This document shows positions 25,440-34,120 of a stretch of 64,000 nt of DNA, piece by piece (position 1 is the first letter of the stretch; every line of letters starts with the position of its first letter). Where the stretch lies: positions 1-64,000 of the forward strand of contig JBHGAV010000028.1 of assembly GCA_041946685.1 (NCBI GenBank), given 5' to 3'. Under the pieces are notes generated by a model. It ran no database searches and was not told the origin of the DNA. It worked only from the letters and a program-made list of their open reading frames with translations. Both the position numbers and the translations under genes were made by a program. Source of the DNA: JBHGAV01 sp041946685 (lineage in GTDB: Bacteria; Acidobacteriota; Terriglobia; Bryobacterales; Bryobacteraceae).

Positions 25440-26201
25440 CTACTGCTGGGCGCCCGCTTCGCCCTGAACCGCGGCGACGTCTTCGAAGCTGATGGGCGGA
25501 TTGAAGTACAGGATCCGGCCGCAGCTTTCGCAGAAGATCACCTGCTGATTGGCGCGGACCTCCTGGAAAAGCTGTGGGCGCAGCGCCAGGTGGCAAGCCG
25601 AGCAGCGGCCGTCAACCGCCTCGGCGACCGCCTGGCCGCCGCGCTTGGTCCGTATCCGCTCGTACGCCGCGAAGACCGACGGCGTCAACTCCTGCGCCAT
25701 GGACTGACGCTCGGTCAGCAGGTCCTTCAGTTGCCGCTCATCCTCCGACGTGCGAGCCCGCGCCTGTCGGCTTTCCTCGTCAACTTTCCTCTTCTCCTCG
25801 GCGAGCGCAAGTTCGGCCGCTTTCAGGTTCCGCTCCAGAGGCTCGGACTCCTCCATGAGCGCCAGGATGCGGTCTTCCGCCTTCCGGATTTCCTTCTGGC
25901 AGAAGTCGATCTCCTTCTGGAAGGCCCTGTACTGATCGTTGGTTATCTTGGCCCCCATCATTTGGTCTCTGAACTTGGAGGCCTTGCGTTCCTGGTCCTG
26001 GATGTCGTCGTCCAGGCGGCGCCGCTCCCTCTGGTTTGCGGCCAGAGCGGCCCGGTCCGCCTCCAACCTGCGGAGGTGGCTGTCCAGCGTCTTCTCGATT
26101 TCGGCGATGTGTTTGGGAAGAGTTGCGATCTCCCGCTGCAATTCCCGGATCCGTCTGTCGAGATCTTGCAGCCGGATGACCAGTTTCAAGTCCGGCGCCA
26201 T
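25440..26201 (-). CDS. coiled-coil protein with C-terminal C4 zinc ribbon (COG1579)
   Basis: A 253-residue protein starting MAPDLKLVIRLQDLDRRIREL at ATG 26201; the longer reading runs through the end of murJ. Residues 5-180 are a long antiparallel coiled coil. The C-terminal zinc ribbon is 'C-x2-C' ('GRCSACHLALRP') and 'C-x2-C' ('FCESCGRILY'). The family (DUF164/COG1579) is broadly conserved; some members have been linked to secretion or nucleic-acid binding, without a general function. It follows murJ by 7 nt. Confidence 0.88.
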   Translation of the reverse strand: MAPDLKLVIRLQDLDRRIRELQREIATLPKHIAEIEKTLDSHLRRLEADRAALAANQRERRRLDDDIQDQERKASKFRDQMMGAKITNDQYRAFQKEIDFCQKEIRKAEDRILALMEESEPLERNLKAAELALAEEKRKVDEESRQARARTSEDERQLKDLLTERQSMAQELTPSVFAAYERIRTKRGGQAVAEAVDGRCSACHLALRPQLFQEVRANQQVIFCESCGRILYFNPPISFEDVAAVQGEAGAQQ

Positions 26202-26208
26202 CAGCAAC

Positions 26209-27861
26209 CTAAATTCTAGCACGTTGACGGGAAAACCAAGCCCGGGCCGGAGAGAGGATTGCGCGTCCCGCCATCTCCAGTTCCGCGACTTTGAGGAGCC
26301 GGCATAGGCCGTAGAAGGCAGCGGCTCCGGCCAGTGTCGACACCGCCAGGTTGGCCAGAACCGCCACACGCCCATCCCCCATTCCCGCCTCGGCCGCCCG
26401 GCTCACCAACACCACGATTACGCCCATGACTGCGGACGCGATGGTGATCTGGATGACGCTGGTCAAAAGGGCGCGGCCGTGGATCCCGCCGATCCTCCCG
26501 CGCAGAATCCAGAAGAGCGTAACGAAGCCGAAGATCGCCACGGAGGACGTAGCCACGGCCAACCCGGCGTGGCCCAGCGCGCCGGTGCGCACCATCGCCG
26601 CTGATACGCCGTAGTTGACCAGAATGGAGCCCAGACTCACGAGCATGGGCGTGCGCGCATCGTTCAGCGCGTAAAAAGCCGGGGTAAGCACCTTCAGGGC
26701 GGAGTACCCTCCGAGTCCGATGGCGAAGCAGGAGAGCGCCAGGGCGGTTTGCTGCGTGTCGTAGGCGTGGAAGTGGCCCCCCTGATAGATCGCGGCCACC
26801 ATCAGCTTGCCCAGCACGATCAGGCCCACCGAGGAGGGGAGGGTTAACAGGAAAACCATGCCCAGCGACCGGGCGAGCGTCTGCCGGAATTCGACGATGT
26901 TTCCGCTCGAGGCGCTCCGGGAGATCGCCGGGAGGGTGGCAGAGGCGATGGCCACGCCGAACAGCCCCAGCGGCAGCTGCATGAAGCGGAACGCGTACGC
27001 CAGCCAGCTCACCGGACCGTCCGGGCCGGTCACCGGATCGTGGATGCCGGAAGCGAAGTTCGTGCTGACCATGATGTTGATCTGCACCGCAGCGTTTCCG
27101 AGCACCGCCGGCCCCATCAAGCGCAGGATCTGCTGCAAGCCCTCGTGGGACCAGTCCCACTGCGGCCGGAAGCGGAAGCCCGACCGGCGCAGGCTTGGCA
27201 CCTGCCAGGCCAGTTGCAGCGCGCCGCCGAAAACAACACCATAGGCCATCCCGACGATCGGCGCGAAGCCCAGCCGCGGCCCGGCCCAGAAGCCCAGTGC
27301 GGCGCCGAAGCCGATCGAGCCGAGGTTAAAGAATGTCGACGACATCGCCGGCACCGCGAACTGGTTGCAGGCGTTCAGCACGCCCATCGCCTGCGCCGCC
27401 AGCGCCACCAGCAGCAGGAATGGAAACATGATCCTGGTCATGCCGACCGCCAGCTCGAACTTCCCCGGGACCTGCTGGAAGCCGGGCGCCAGAAGCCACA
27501 CCAGCGCCGGACTGAAGATCATTCCCAGCGCACAGAGACCGCCCACGACCAGAATCACTGCGGTCGCCACCAGGTTTGCGAGCACGGCCGCCTGCTCTTT
27601 GCTCTTGGCGGTCAGGTAGTGCGTGAACGTGGGAACGAAGGCGGAGGAAAGCGCGCCCTCAGCAAAGAGATCCCGCGTGAGATTGGGGATGCGAAAGCCG
27701 AGCAGGAAGGCGTCGTACGCCTGGCCCGCGCCGAACATGCGGGCCATGAAGATCTCCCGCACCAGTCCGCTGAGCCGGCTGGCCAGCACGGATATGGATA
27801 CGATGGTCGCCGATCGGACGATTCTGTCCTGATGTGACAAGGCGGCGACTCTATTGTCCAA
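26209..27861 (-). CDS. murJ: lipid II flippase MurJ
   Basis: A 550-residue polytopic membrane protein of the MviN/MurJ family, which flips the peptidoglycan precursor lipid II across the inner membrane. The N-terminal signature 'ASRLSGLVREIFMARMFGAGQAYDAFLLGFRIPNLTRDLFAEGALSSAFVP' is almost canonical and includes the conserved arginines of the central cavity. About 13-14 membrane segments follow. It overlaps the upstream M20 peptidase gene by 11 nt and is coupled to the zinc-ribbon gene downstream. Confidence 0.95.
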   Translation of the reverse strand: MDNRVAALSHQDRIVRSATIVSISVLASRLSGLVREIFMARMFGAGQAYDAFLLGFRIPNLTRDLFAEGALSSAFVPTFTHYLTAKSKEQAAVLANLVATAVILVVGGLCALGMIFSPALVWLLAPGFQQVPGKFELAVGMTRIMFPFLLLVALAAQAMGVLNACNQFAVPAMSSTFFNLGSIGFGAALGFWAGPRLGFAPIVGMAYGVVFGGALQLAWQVPSLRRSGFRFRPQWDWSHEGLQQILRLMGPAVLGNAAVQINIMVSTNFASGIHDPVTGPDGPVSWLAYAFRFMQLPLGLFGVAIASATLPAISRSASSGNIVEFRQTLARSLGMVFLLTLPSSVGLIVLGKLMVAAIYQGGHFHAYDTQQTALALSCFAIGLGGYSALKVLTPAFYALNDARTPMLVSLGSILVNYGVSAAMVRTGALGHAGLAVATSSVAIFGFVTLFWILRGRIGGIHGRALLTSVIQITIASAVMGVIVVLVSRAAEAGMGDGRVAVLANLAVSTLAGAAAFYGLCRLLKVAELEMAGRAILSPARAWFSRQRARI

Positions 27862-29221
27862 ACTGCTCGAAGAAAGCGGCCACGGTCCGGATACCCCGAT
27901 AGTAGTTATCCAGGCGGAACTTCTCGTTGGGGCCGTGCAGCCCGTCGTCCGGCAGACCGAATCCCATCAGCACGGTTGGAATGCCCAAGTGCCGGGCGAA
28001 CTCCCCGACGATGGGGATCGATCCCCCCGACCGGATGAAGACCGTCGGCTTTCCGAACACCTCCCCGAAGGCCCTCGCGGCCGTGCCGATGGCGGGGTGG
28101 CTGGGATTGACGACTACGGCGGGCGCGCTGCTGAGCACGCGCACGTCCGTCCGGATTCCCTTCGGGGTCCTTTTCCGGACAAACTCGCGGAAGGCGGCGA
28201 TGACCTTGTCGGGCTCTTGCCTGGGAACCAGGCGCATGCTCACCTTGGCGGTCGCCTTGGACGGGATCACGGTCTTGGCCCCCGCGCCGGTGAAGCCGCC
28301 GGCGATTCCGTGCACCTCGAAGGTCGGCCGCGCCCATATTCTCTCGAGCACGGGGTAGCCACGCTCCCCGGTCAATGCCTTCGCGCCGACCTCTTTTTTC
28401 AGGAACTCCCGTTCGTTGAAGGGCAGTCTCCCCCAGCTTTCCTTCTCCGAGGGCTCCGGCGGCTGCACGTCGTCATAGATTCCCGGGATCTGAATAACAC
28501 CCTGCCGGTTCTTGGCCCTGGAGAGCAGTTCGATGAGAGCGAAAACCGCGTTCGGAGCGGCGCCTCCGTAATTGCCGGAGTGCAGGTCCCTCAACGGGCC
28601 GATTGCGTCCACCTCCATGTAGACCAGTCCGCGCAGCCCCAGGCACAGGCTGGGCATGTCTTCGGCGTACATGGACGTATCGGAGACCAGCGCCACATCG
28701 GCGCGCAGCTTCTCGGCGTTTTCCGCCACGTACCTGGCCACGGACGTGCCGCCAACCTCCTCTTCGCCCTCGACGAGAAACTTCAGGTTCAGGGGCAGAC
28801 CGCCGTGCACCGCCCTCAGGGCCTCCACGGCCTTGATGTGCGTGTACAACTGCCCCTTGTCGTCGGCCGAGCCTCGCGCGTAGAGGTTGCCGTCCCGCAG
28901 CACCGGCTCGAAAGGCGGCGTGCGCCATTCCTCGATCGGATCGACCGGCTGAACGTCGTAGTGGCCGTAACACAGCACGGTCGGCTTACCGGCCGCGTGC
29001 AGCCAGTCGGCGTAAACGAGTGGATGCTTCCCGGTCGGGATGACCTCGACGTTTTCCAGGCCGGCGTTTCTCAACGCGCCGGCGACAAACTCAGCCCCGG
29101 CCTGAATGTCATCCCGGTTCTCGGGTAGTGTGCTGATGGTGGGAATCCGCAGAAAGCGATCCAGTTCCTCCAGGAACCGCGAGCGGTTCCCCTCGACAAA
29201 CGCGTCTACCGCGTGCGACAT
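27851..29221 (-). CDS. M20-family dipeptidase
   Basis: A 456-residue zinc peptidase. The ATG at 29221 (MSHAVDAFVEGNRSRF) has GGAGGG upstream. Metal and catalytic motifs are 'VLCYGHYDVQP' (His-x-Asp), 'RGSADDKGQ' (bridging Asp), 'VEGEEEVGG' (catalytic Glu pair) and 'DTSMYAEDMPSLCLGLRG'. The sequence class matches the M20 dipeptidases annotated as PepV/CNDP-like rather than succinyl-diaminopimelate desuccinylase. It is probably cytosolic, with no signal peptide. Cotranscribed with murJ (11-nt overlap). Confidence 0.91.
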   Translation of the reverse strand: MSHAVDAFVEGNRSRFLEELDRFLRIPTISTLPENRDDIQAGAEFVAGALRNAGLENVEVIPTGKHPLVYADWLHAAGKPTVLCYGHYDVQPVDPIEEWRTPPFEPVLRDGNLYARGSADDKGQLYTHIKAVEALRAVHGGLPLNLKFLVEGEEEVGGTSVARYVAENAEKLRADVALVSDTSMYAEDMPSLCLGLRGLVYMEVDAIGPLRDLHSGNYGGAAPNAVFALIELLSRAKNRQGVIQIPGIYDDVQPPEPSEKESWGRLPFNEREFLKKEVGAKALTGERGYPVLERIWARPTFEVHGIAGGFTGAGAKTVIPSKATAKVSMRLVPRQEPDKVIAAFREFVRKRTPKGIRTDVRVLSSAPAVVVNPSHPAIGTAARAFGEVFGKPTVFIRSGGSIPIVGEFARHLGIPTVLMGFGLPDDGLHGPNEKFRLDNYYRGIRTVAAFFEQFGQ

Positions 29222-29245
29222 CGGTCCCTCCAAGTGGAAGAACCA

Positions 29246-29641
29246 TTATGCCGCAGGGGCGGCGCGCGTGAGCCGGGGGGGCTCGTGTACCGCATTGCAG
29301 AGGATGCGCTGTACCTCGCGGGGGTAGAACGGTTTGGCGAGCAGATCGTAAGCGCCGAACTGGAGAACGTCAGCCCAGAACTTGGCATCCGCGAGCTTGT
29401 CGGCGACTACGACGGCCACGCCCGGTCTCATCTTCCCGACCAGCGCGACCACGTCTTCCCAACTGCCGTCCGGGAGCCTGGACTCCGTAAGAACCGCGCC
29501 AAAGGACTCCCTCTCCAGCACCTTGCGAGCCATCGCATAGGTTGCTGCCTGGCGTACTGAAATGCCCACGCAGTTCAGAATGTCTGCCAGAGATCGTGCG
29601 TCTTCCGCCGACGGAGAAACGAAGAGTATGCCTCCCTTCAT
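29246..29641 (-). CDS. stand-alone receiver domain with Glu at the phosphoacceptor position
   Basis: A 131-residue response-regulator receiver domain with no output domain. The start is ATG 29641, preceded by AGGAGG. The fold is clear: 'GILFVSPSAEDARSLADILNCVGISVRQA', 'FGAVLTESRLPDG', 'VAVVVADKL', and 'GAYDLLAKPF' with conserved Lys103. The usual phosphoacceptor Asp is Glu53 (TESRLPDG), and the acidic pair near the N terminus is replaced by S-A-E-D. It may thus be unphosphorylatable and fixed in one state. It sits 24 nt upstream of the M20 peptidase gene. Confidence 0.85.
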   Translation of the reverse strand: MKGGILFVSPSAEDARSLADILNCVGISVRQAATYAMARKVLERESFGAVLTESRLPDGSWEDVVALVGKMRPGVAVVVADKLADAKFWADVLQFGAYDLLAKPFYPREVQRILCNAVHEPPRLTRAAPAA

Positions 29642-29762
29642 CGTGCCCAGTCCTCCTGTCGCTGCCCTCAGCTTAAGCGAACGCCGCCCTGTTCGCAAGG
29701 GAAAAAGAGAGTCTTGACAAAGCCTTTACACATGGGGCGCGGAGAGGATTACCGCTTGCCGC

Positions 29763-30302
29763 TTACTCCGGCTTCATCACCGCGACGTAGCCGAGATTGC
29801 GGTACAACTGCCGGTAGTCCAGACCGAAGCCGACCACAAACCGGTCGGGGATGTCGAAACAGCGGAACTCCACGGGCACCTGCACGATACGGCTTGCCGT
29901 CCGGTCGAGAAGCGTGCAGATGGCCAGCGAATTGGGCCCCCGTCCGGCCAGCGTCTGCAGCAGGTAGCGGGCCGTGAATCCGGTGTCGACGATATCCTCC
30001 ACCAGGAGCACGTCTTCGCCCTCGATGCTTTCGTCCAGGTCCTTGGCTATACGTACCATGCCGGGTGCCGCAGTCCGGTTGGAGAAGCTGGAAATCGCCA
30101 GGAAATCCATCCTGACGGGAATCTCGATGGCACGCGCGAGCGCGGTCAGGAAGAAGATGGAGCCTTTCAACACCCCGATCAGCTTGAGGTCGCGGCCGCG
30201 GTAGCGGGCGGAGATCTCGGCGGCCACTTCTTGAATGCGCTGCTGGATCTGTTCCTCGGTGAAGAGGATACGCTCGATTCCGGGGGGCTGTGCTTGGCTC
30301 AT
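29763..30302 (-). CDS. hpt: hypoxanthine phosphoribosyltransferase
   Basis: A 179-residue purine salvage enzyme that converts hypoxanthine/guanine and PRPP to IMP/GMP. The PRPP-binding motif is 'VLLVEDIVDTGFTARYLL'. The flexible-loop region 'FLAISSFSNRT' and base-binding 'DRFVVGFGLDYRQLYRNLGYV' are standard. ATG 30302 overlaps the upstream gene as ATGA, so it is translationally coupled to the kinase-like/nuclease-like protein. That protein is therefore a candidate partner in nucleotide metabolism. Confidence 0.95.
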   Translation of the reverse strand: MSQAQPPGIERILFTEEQIQQRIQEVAAEISARYRGRDLKLIGVLKGSIFFLTALARAIEIPVRMDFLAISSFSNRTAAPGMVRIAKDLDESIEGEDVLLVEDIVDTGFTARYLLQTLAGRGPNSLAICTLLDRTASRIVQVPVEFRCFDIPDRFVVGFGLDYRQLYRNLGYVAVMKPE

Positions 30303-31252
30303 GCGCGCGCCAGGCGGCCGGTGAGGCCGTACTTGAAGATCAGGTTTTGAAAGTCCTTCTGGTAGAACACCTGGATGTTGATGTGAGGATAGATCTCTTT
30401 CAGCAGTTTCACCTTGCGGTTCTTCCTTGTCACCAGGGACTGCCTCATGGTGGTGAGCTCAACGTACATCTCAAACTCCGGCAGGTAGAAGTCCGGCGTG
30501 AACGACTCGAGCACCTTCCCGTCGTTGTCCCACTGGATGGGAAAGCTGTGGGGCTCATACTCCCATGCAATGCGGTAGAAGTCCAGCAGATTGGCGAATA
30601 TCTCCTCGCTGGGATGGGAGAAACTGCTGCGCTTCAAGCTGGCGGCGCCGGCGGGCATGATGCCGTACCTGGAAAGCTGGAGGCGCGCCTGGAACTGGAG
30701 CTGCGCATCGGCGGCGGCGCTGAGCAAGCCCTGCTCGGCCAGATTCCTCACCTTGCAGGCCTGGTGGATCAGTTCGGCCATCTGCTCGGTCTCGAGTGCC
30801 TCCGCATTCAACACCAGGTCGAACATGTGGGACGGAGCCGTCGAGCGGCCGAACTTCCTCTTGCGGTCGGCTTTCTCGGCCGCCTCCATTTCGCGCAGTA
30901 ACCGTTTGGCGGCGGGACGGTCCAAACGGTGGTCGAGCATCAACAGGCCGATCCGGCGGAACTCGGGAGCGACGACTTGGACCCGGAGCACGCCCAGGAA
31001 ATTCTTGAACAGATGCTCTACGCCGCGTGCGCACACCACCAGGTGGTGCTCGGTCGCCAAACGGGCCAGGACCGACAGCAGCGCCGGCCGGTAGGCCACG
31101 TCGGAAATCTCCGTATGGGCTCCGAAGTCCTGGCTCAGCAGACCCTGGAGGCGGGTTTCGGTCACCAATTCAAAGGACATCGCCTGGGCCACCAGGCGCG
31201 CCACTTCCTCGTGCCGGCACCCCGGCTCGCCGGAAATCGTGATTACGGCCAT
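30299..31252 (-). CDS. cytidylate-kinase-like protein fused to PD-(D/E)XK-like domain
   Basis: A 317-residue protein. Residues 1-170 resemble the cytidylate-kinase-like family ('MAVITISGEPGCRHEEVARLVAQAM', 'RGVEHLFKNFLGVLRVQVVAP'). The P-loop reads GEPGCRHEE, without the Lys-Ser/Thr of a working Walker A, so it may bind but not phosphorylate. Residues about 215-317 resemble a restriction-endonuclease-like fold: 'ESFTPDFYLPEFEMYVELTT' gives PD-x(n)-E, followed by 'RKNRKVKLLKEIYP', though the last motif position is Thr, not Lys. It is translationally coupled to hpt. No function is known to me. Confidence 0.72.
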   Translation of the reverse strand: MAVITISGEPGCRHEEVARLVAQAMSFELVTETRLQGLLSQDFGAHTEISDVAYRPALLSVLARLATEHHLVVCARGVEHLFKNFLGVLRVQVVAPEFRRIGLLMLDHRLDRPAAKRLLREMEAAEKADRKRKFGRSTAPSHMFDLVLNAEALETEQMAELIHQACKVRNLAEQGLLSAAADAQLQFQARLQLSRYGIMPAGAASLKRSSFSHPSEEIFANLLDFYRIAWEYEPHSFPIQWDNDGKVLESFTPDFYLPEFEMYVELTTMRQSLVTRKNRKVKLLKEIYPHINIQVFYQKDFQNLIFKYGLTGRLARA

Positions 31253-31357
31253 GCTGAAGGCGCTCTGGCCGGACAGCTCGTGCCGTCCGCCTTGCCTGCT
31301 TCATGATACCGTACACCGAATCCCCGGCCAGCCGGCGGGGGCGCCGGTTCTCCTGCT

Positions 31358-32284
31358 TTACTCGATCCCGCGGAGACGGCACCGCGCCGCCGCCTCCACC
31401 TGGTAGGCGGGTGCAAGAGCAAAGGAGAGTCCCGCCAGCAGCCAGATGCAGGAGTGCACAATACTGTATTGCCAGGGAGTGATGGCCAGGTTGACGATCC
31501 GCATCCCCACGTCACCGCCCCAGACCAGGAAGATCGCCGAGACGTACGCCCCCCAGCACCGCCCAATCAGGCCATCGTGCAACAAGACAGCCGCGCGGCG
31601 CAACAGCAGGGCTCCCAGCAGGAGAAGACCCAGCAGCGCGCTGCTCCACAGACCAGGAACGTCCTGCGACGACACGCCGCCGAGGGGAGCCAGCAGCCGG
31701 ACAAGAAGCAGGACTCCGCCCGCCGCGAGCAGCACGCCATCCATGACAGTCGGCTTGCGCAACAAGCCGGCCTTGCCGAAGAGCCTCAGCACCACGAACA
31801 ACCCTGCTGCCAGCAGCGCCGCGGCGAGCGGCTGGGTGACGGTAACCGCCAGGTCGCGCAGGACTGCGGCGGGAACCGCCGTCTCGGAGGGAGCCGCCGG
31901 AGCGCCCCTCCCCGCGAACCAGCTAACGAAGCTCGTTACCATCAGCCCCGCCAGGCGGAAGCCCGCCGCCAGCATGAAAAGGAGCCAGACCAAGCGCAGC
32001 GGCTCACCCGGCTGGAACAGACGCCACGAGACCAGGCACAAAGCATATTCGAGGGCCGCGAGAGCCGTCATGGCAAGCAGGTTGTGCACGCGGAAGAAGG
32101 CCAGCAGCGGCGTCTGGCTGCCGGTGGCGAGCCACTCGCACGCCGAACCTACCATCATCGCCACCGGAAAGGCGGCCAGCAGCCAGGGCAGCATCGAAAT
32201 GTGGGTTGCCGCGCGGAGCCAGAGCGTCCGCTCACCCCGTCCGGCCGGTCGGGCCCAGGAAGTCGCGGAGGCAGACATGTTCAT
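31358..32284 (-). CDS. polytopic membrane protein of sigma/anti-sigma operon
   Basis: A 308-residue membrane protein with about eight hydrophobic segments ('LPWLLAAFPVAMMVGSACEWL', 'LLAMTALAALEYALCLV', 'AAALLAAGLFVVLRLF', 'WSSALLGLLLLGALLL' and others). ATG 32284 overlaps the anti-sigma stop (ATGA). I do not recognise the family. Its place as the third gene after an ECF sigma factor and its anti-sigma factor suggests that it is a target or a co-sensor of that system. Confidence 0.7.
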   Translation of the reverse strand: MNMSASATSWARPAGRGERTLWLRAATHISMLPWLLAAFPVAMMVGSACEWLATGSQTPLLAFFRVHNLLAMTALAALEYALCLVSWRLFQPGEPLRLVWLLFMLAAGFRLAGLMVTSFVSWFAGRGAPAAPSETAVPAAVLRDLAVTVTQPLAAALLAAGLFVVLRLFGKAGLLRKPTVMDGVLLAAGGVLLLVRLLAPLGGVSSQDVPGLWSSALLGLLLLGALLLRRAAVLLHDGLIGRCWGAYVSAIFLVWGGDVGMRIVNLAITPWQYSIVHSCIWLLAGLSFALAPAYQVEAAARCRLRGIE

Positions 32285-32790
32285 CCGCCTTCCCCGGCCG
32301 CGTCCCACAACTGCTCGGAGCAGCTGATCAGGACCTCGGTCGCCTTTCTGCCGAGGAACGCTTCGGCCAGCCGCCGGGCCTGGACGCCAAACGGTGGTCC
32401 TCCGGCGAGCGAGCGTTCGAGCAGCGACATGGGATATGCGCCGAAATACGGAGCCAGCCCTGTCGCCATCCGGATCTCCCGGCCCCGCTGAAGCCGCTCG
32501 CTGACTGCCTTGACCATCTCCTCGTCGCGCAGGACTCCCAACAGGCGCTCCTCCCCGCGCTCCCAGGCGCCGGGGATCTCAGGCCCATCCAGAGCGGCTG
32601 ATGTGCGCTCCTGCACCGACCGCACCCGCTCCACCTGCCGCCGGCACTTCTCGCAGCCGCGCACATGGGCCCCCACCCATTCCATCTCTCCTTTGGCCGC
32701 ACCGTTCTCCTGCCACAGAAACAGCATGTGGAAATCCGGGTGACGAGTGCCCCTCAGCATGCGTCTCAGACGCCAGTGCCATCTTGTCAT
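32281..32790 (-). CDS. zinc-finger anti-sigma factor
   Basis: A 169-residue protein starting at ATG 32790 with ribosome site GGGAGGG. The zf-HC2 motif H-x3-C-x2-C is present as 'GAHVRGCEKCRRQVE' (about residues 41-55). There is no membrane segment, so this is probably a cytosolic anti-sigma factor. Its start overlaps the sigma-factor stop (ATGA), the normal arrangement for a regulator and its inhibitor. The C-terminal half ('ERLLGVLRDEEMVKAVSERL...') is helical without a recognised sensor. Confidence 0.83.
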   Translation of the reverse strand: MTRWHWRLRRMLRGTRHPDFHMLFLWQENGAAKGEMEWVGAHVRGCEKCRRQVERVRSVQERTSAALDGPEIPGAWERGEERLLGVLRDEEMVKAVSERLQRGREIRMATGLAPYFGAYPMSLLERSLAGGPPFGVQARRLAEAFLGRKATEVLISCSEQLWDAAGEGG

Positions 32791-33350
32791 CGGCCCTCCC
32801 GATTCACTCCCGCGCTCCGCTGCGTCTTCTCCACCGCGCGGGCCAGCAAAGCCCCGACCGTGCCCGGTTGGATCCTGAGCACAGCCGCAATCTCCTGATA
32901 AGCCAAACCCTCCATCCGCAGCCGCAGGCACTCCAGTTCGCGCGCGGAAAGCGACCGCAGGAGACTCGCCGACAGTTGCTCGCGCTCGAGCCGCGCTTCC
33001 GGATCATCATCCCAAGCCGGCTGGCCCTCGGCGGCCTCCAGGCCGGTGCACGACCGGAACCACACCCTCTTGCGCTCATCCAGCAGCAGGTTCCTCAGGA
33101 CGCGGTACAGCCAGGCCGCGGGACTGCGGATGGTTTGTCCCTCCTTGCGGGCCAGGAAGTAGCGCAGGAAGGACTCCTGGATGGCATCCTCGGCCAGCCC
33201 GCGATCCGGACAGATCGTCGCCGCGTACCGGGCCAATCCGCGGCAGTGCCCGCGGTAGAGGTTGACGACCTCGCCCTCGATCATGCTTCCGGCCTGCTCC
33301 GCTTCTGCGGGGCGAGACTCGGCGGCTTGTGGGAGAGGCGCGGTACGCAC
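32787..33350 (-). CDS. ECF RNA polymerase sigma factor
   Basis: A 187-residue sigma-70 ECF-type factor. Region 2 is 'VVNLYRGHCRGLARYAATICPDRGLAEDAIQESFLRYF...SPAAWLYRVLRNLLLDERKR'. Region 4 is 'SLLRSLSARELECLRLRMEGLAYQEIAAVLRIQPGTVGALLARAVEKTQ'. GTG 33350 is used; ATG 33284 is a possible shorter start. It is coupled to its anti-sigma factor and divergent from the tad-like genes across 250 bp. Confidence 0.9.
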   Translation of the reverse strand: MRTAPLPQAAESRPAEAEQAGSMIEGEVVNLYRGHCRGLARYAATICPDRGLAEDAIQESFLRYFLARKEGQTIRSPAAWLYRVLRNLLLDERKRVWFRSCTGLEAAEGQPAWDDDPEARLEREQLSASLLRSLSARELECLRLRMEGLAYQEIAAVLRIQPGTVGALLARAVEKTQRSAGVNREGR

Positions 33351-33599
33351 GAAGACAGATACAACCTAACATCCCACAGCGAGTAAAGCATAGTTTCCTC
33401 GCGGAGATTAGTGATGTTAACCAAAGTTATGGAACTTTCGTCCTGACCTCACCGCCTATGCCGGACAAGTAGCTGCAATTGCGGCGCCTTTCTGTGTACA
33501 CCGTAAAGAAACGAGAGAGCCGGATCGTCATATCAGTGCATGCTGACTTCTTGGTTCGGCCGGGAGGGGGATTCGAGTCTGACCGGCAAGGGGGAGAAG
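33351..33599. other. divergent intergenic region, sigma factor / tadE
   Basis: This 249-bp region separates the sigma operon (minus) from the TadE/TadG genes (plus). It is richer in A and T than its flanks. On the plus strand GGAACTT at about 33431 resembles an ECF -35 element, but I could not find a convincing -10 to pair with it. The last 25 bp contain the GGGGGAG ribosome site of the gene starting at 33600. I see no repeat or RNA gene here. Confidence 0.35.
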
Positions 33600-34103
33600 A
33601 TGAGAGCGCATCCCTCGCGTCGCGGGAAAGCAGAAAAAGGGGTGGCCGCCATAGAGGTGGGGGTCACGGTTGTGCTGCTGTTCGGCCTCCTGTTTCTGAT
33701 CATGGACCTTTCCATGCTCCTGTTTATCCGTTCGACCTTGCAGGACGCCGTGCGCGACGGTGTGCGTTTCGGCGTGACCGGCAACCTTGCAGGTCATCAA
33801 TACCTCAACGATTCGATCCGCCAGGCGGTGCAGGATGCGGCTCTGGGCTTTCTGAACGGCCCGGCGGGCGCCTGCAAGATAGACATTAGCTACATCAATC
33901 CGGACACGGGAACGGCGTCCATCGGGACGCAGGGCGACGTGATCTACGTTTCGGTGAACAACTACAACTACACGCCGCTGGGGGCCGTTCTAAAGAGCGC
34001 TGATCCGTTCCGCATTTCCGTGAGCGCCTCCGACATCCTGGAAAAGTGTCCCGTCGGCGGCTGCCCAGTCGCCCTGAATCCTACGCCGCTGGTGTGCCCC
34101 TGA
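33600..34103 (+). CDS. TadE-like pilus assembly protein
   Basis: A 167-residue protein with one N-terminal membrane segment: 'EKGVAAIEVGVTVVLLFGLLFLIMDLSMLLFIRSTLQDAVRDGVRFGV' (TadE domain, with the E-V-G after the cleavage-like site). ATG 33600 has GGGGGAG. The extracytoplasmic part has four cysteines near the C terminus. TadE-type minor pseudopilins help assemble Flp pili or type IVc secretion fibres. It is first of three genes; no Tad ATPase or prepilin peptidase is in the window. Confidence 0.83.
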   Translation: MRAHPSRRGKAEKGVAAIEVGVTVVLLFGLLFLIMDLSMLLFIRSTLQDAVRDGVRFGVTGNLAGHQYLNDSIRQAVQDAALGFLNGPAGACKIDISYINPDTGTASIGTQGDVIYVSVNNYNYTPLGAVLKSADPFRISVSASDILEKCPVGGCPVALNPTPLVCP

Positions 34104-34120
34104 GAAAGGAGAGGTGAGAC

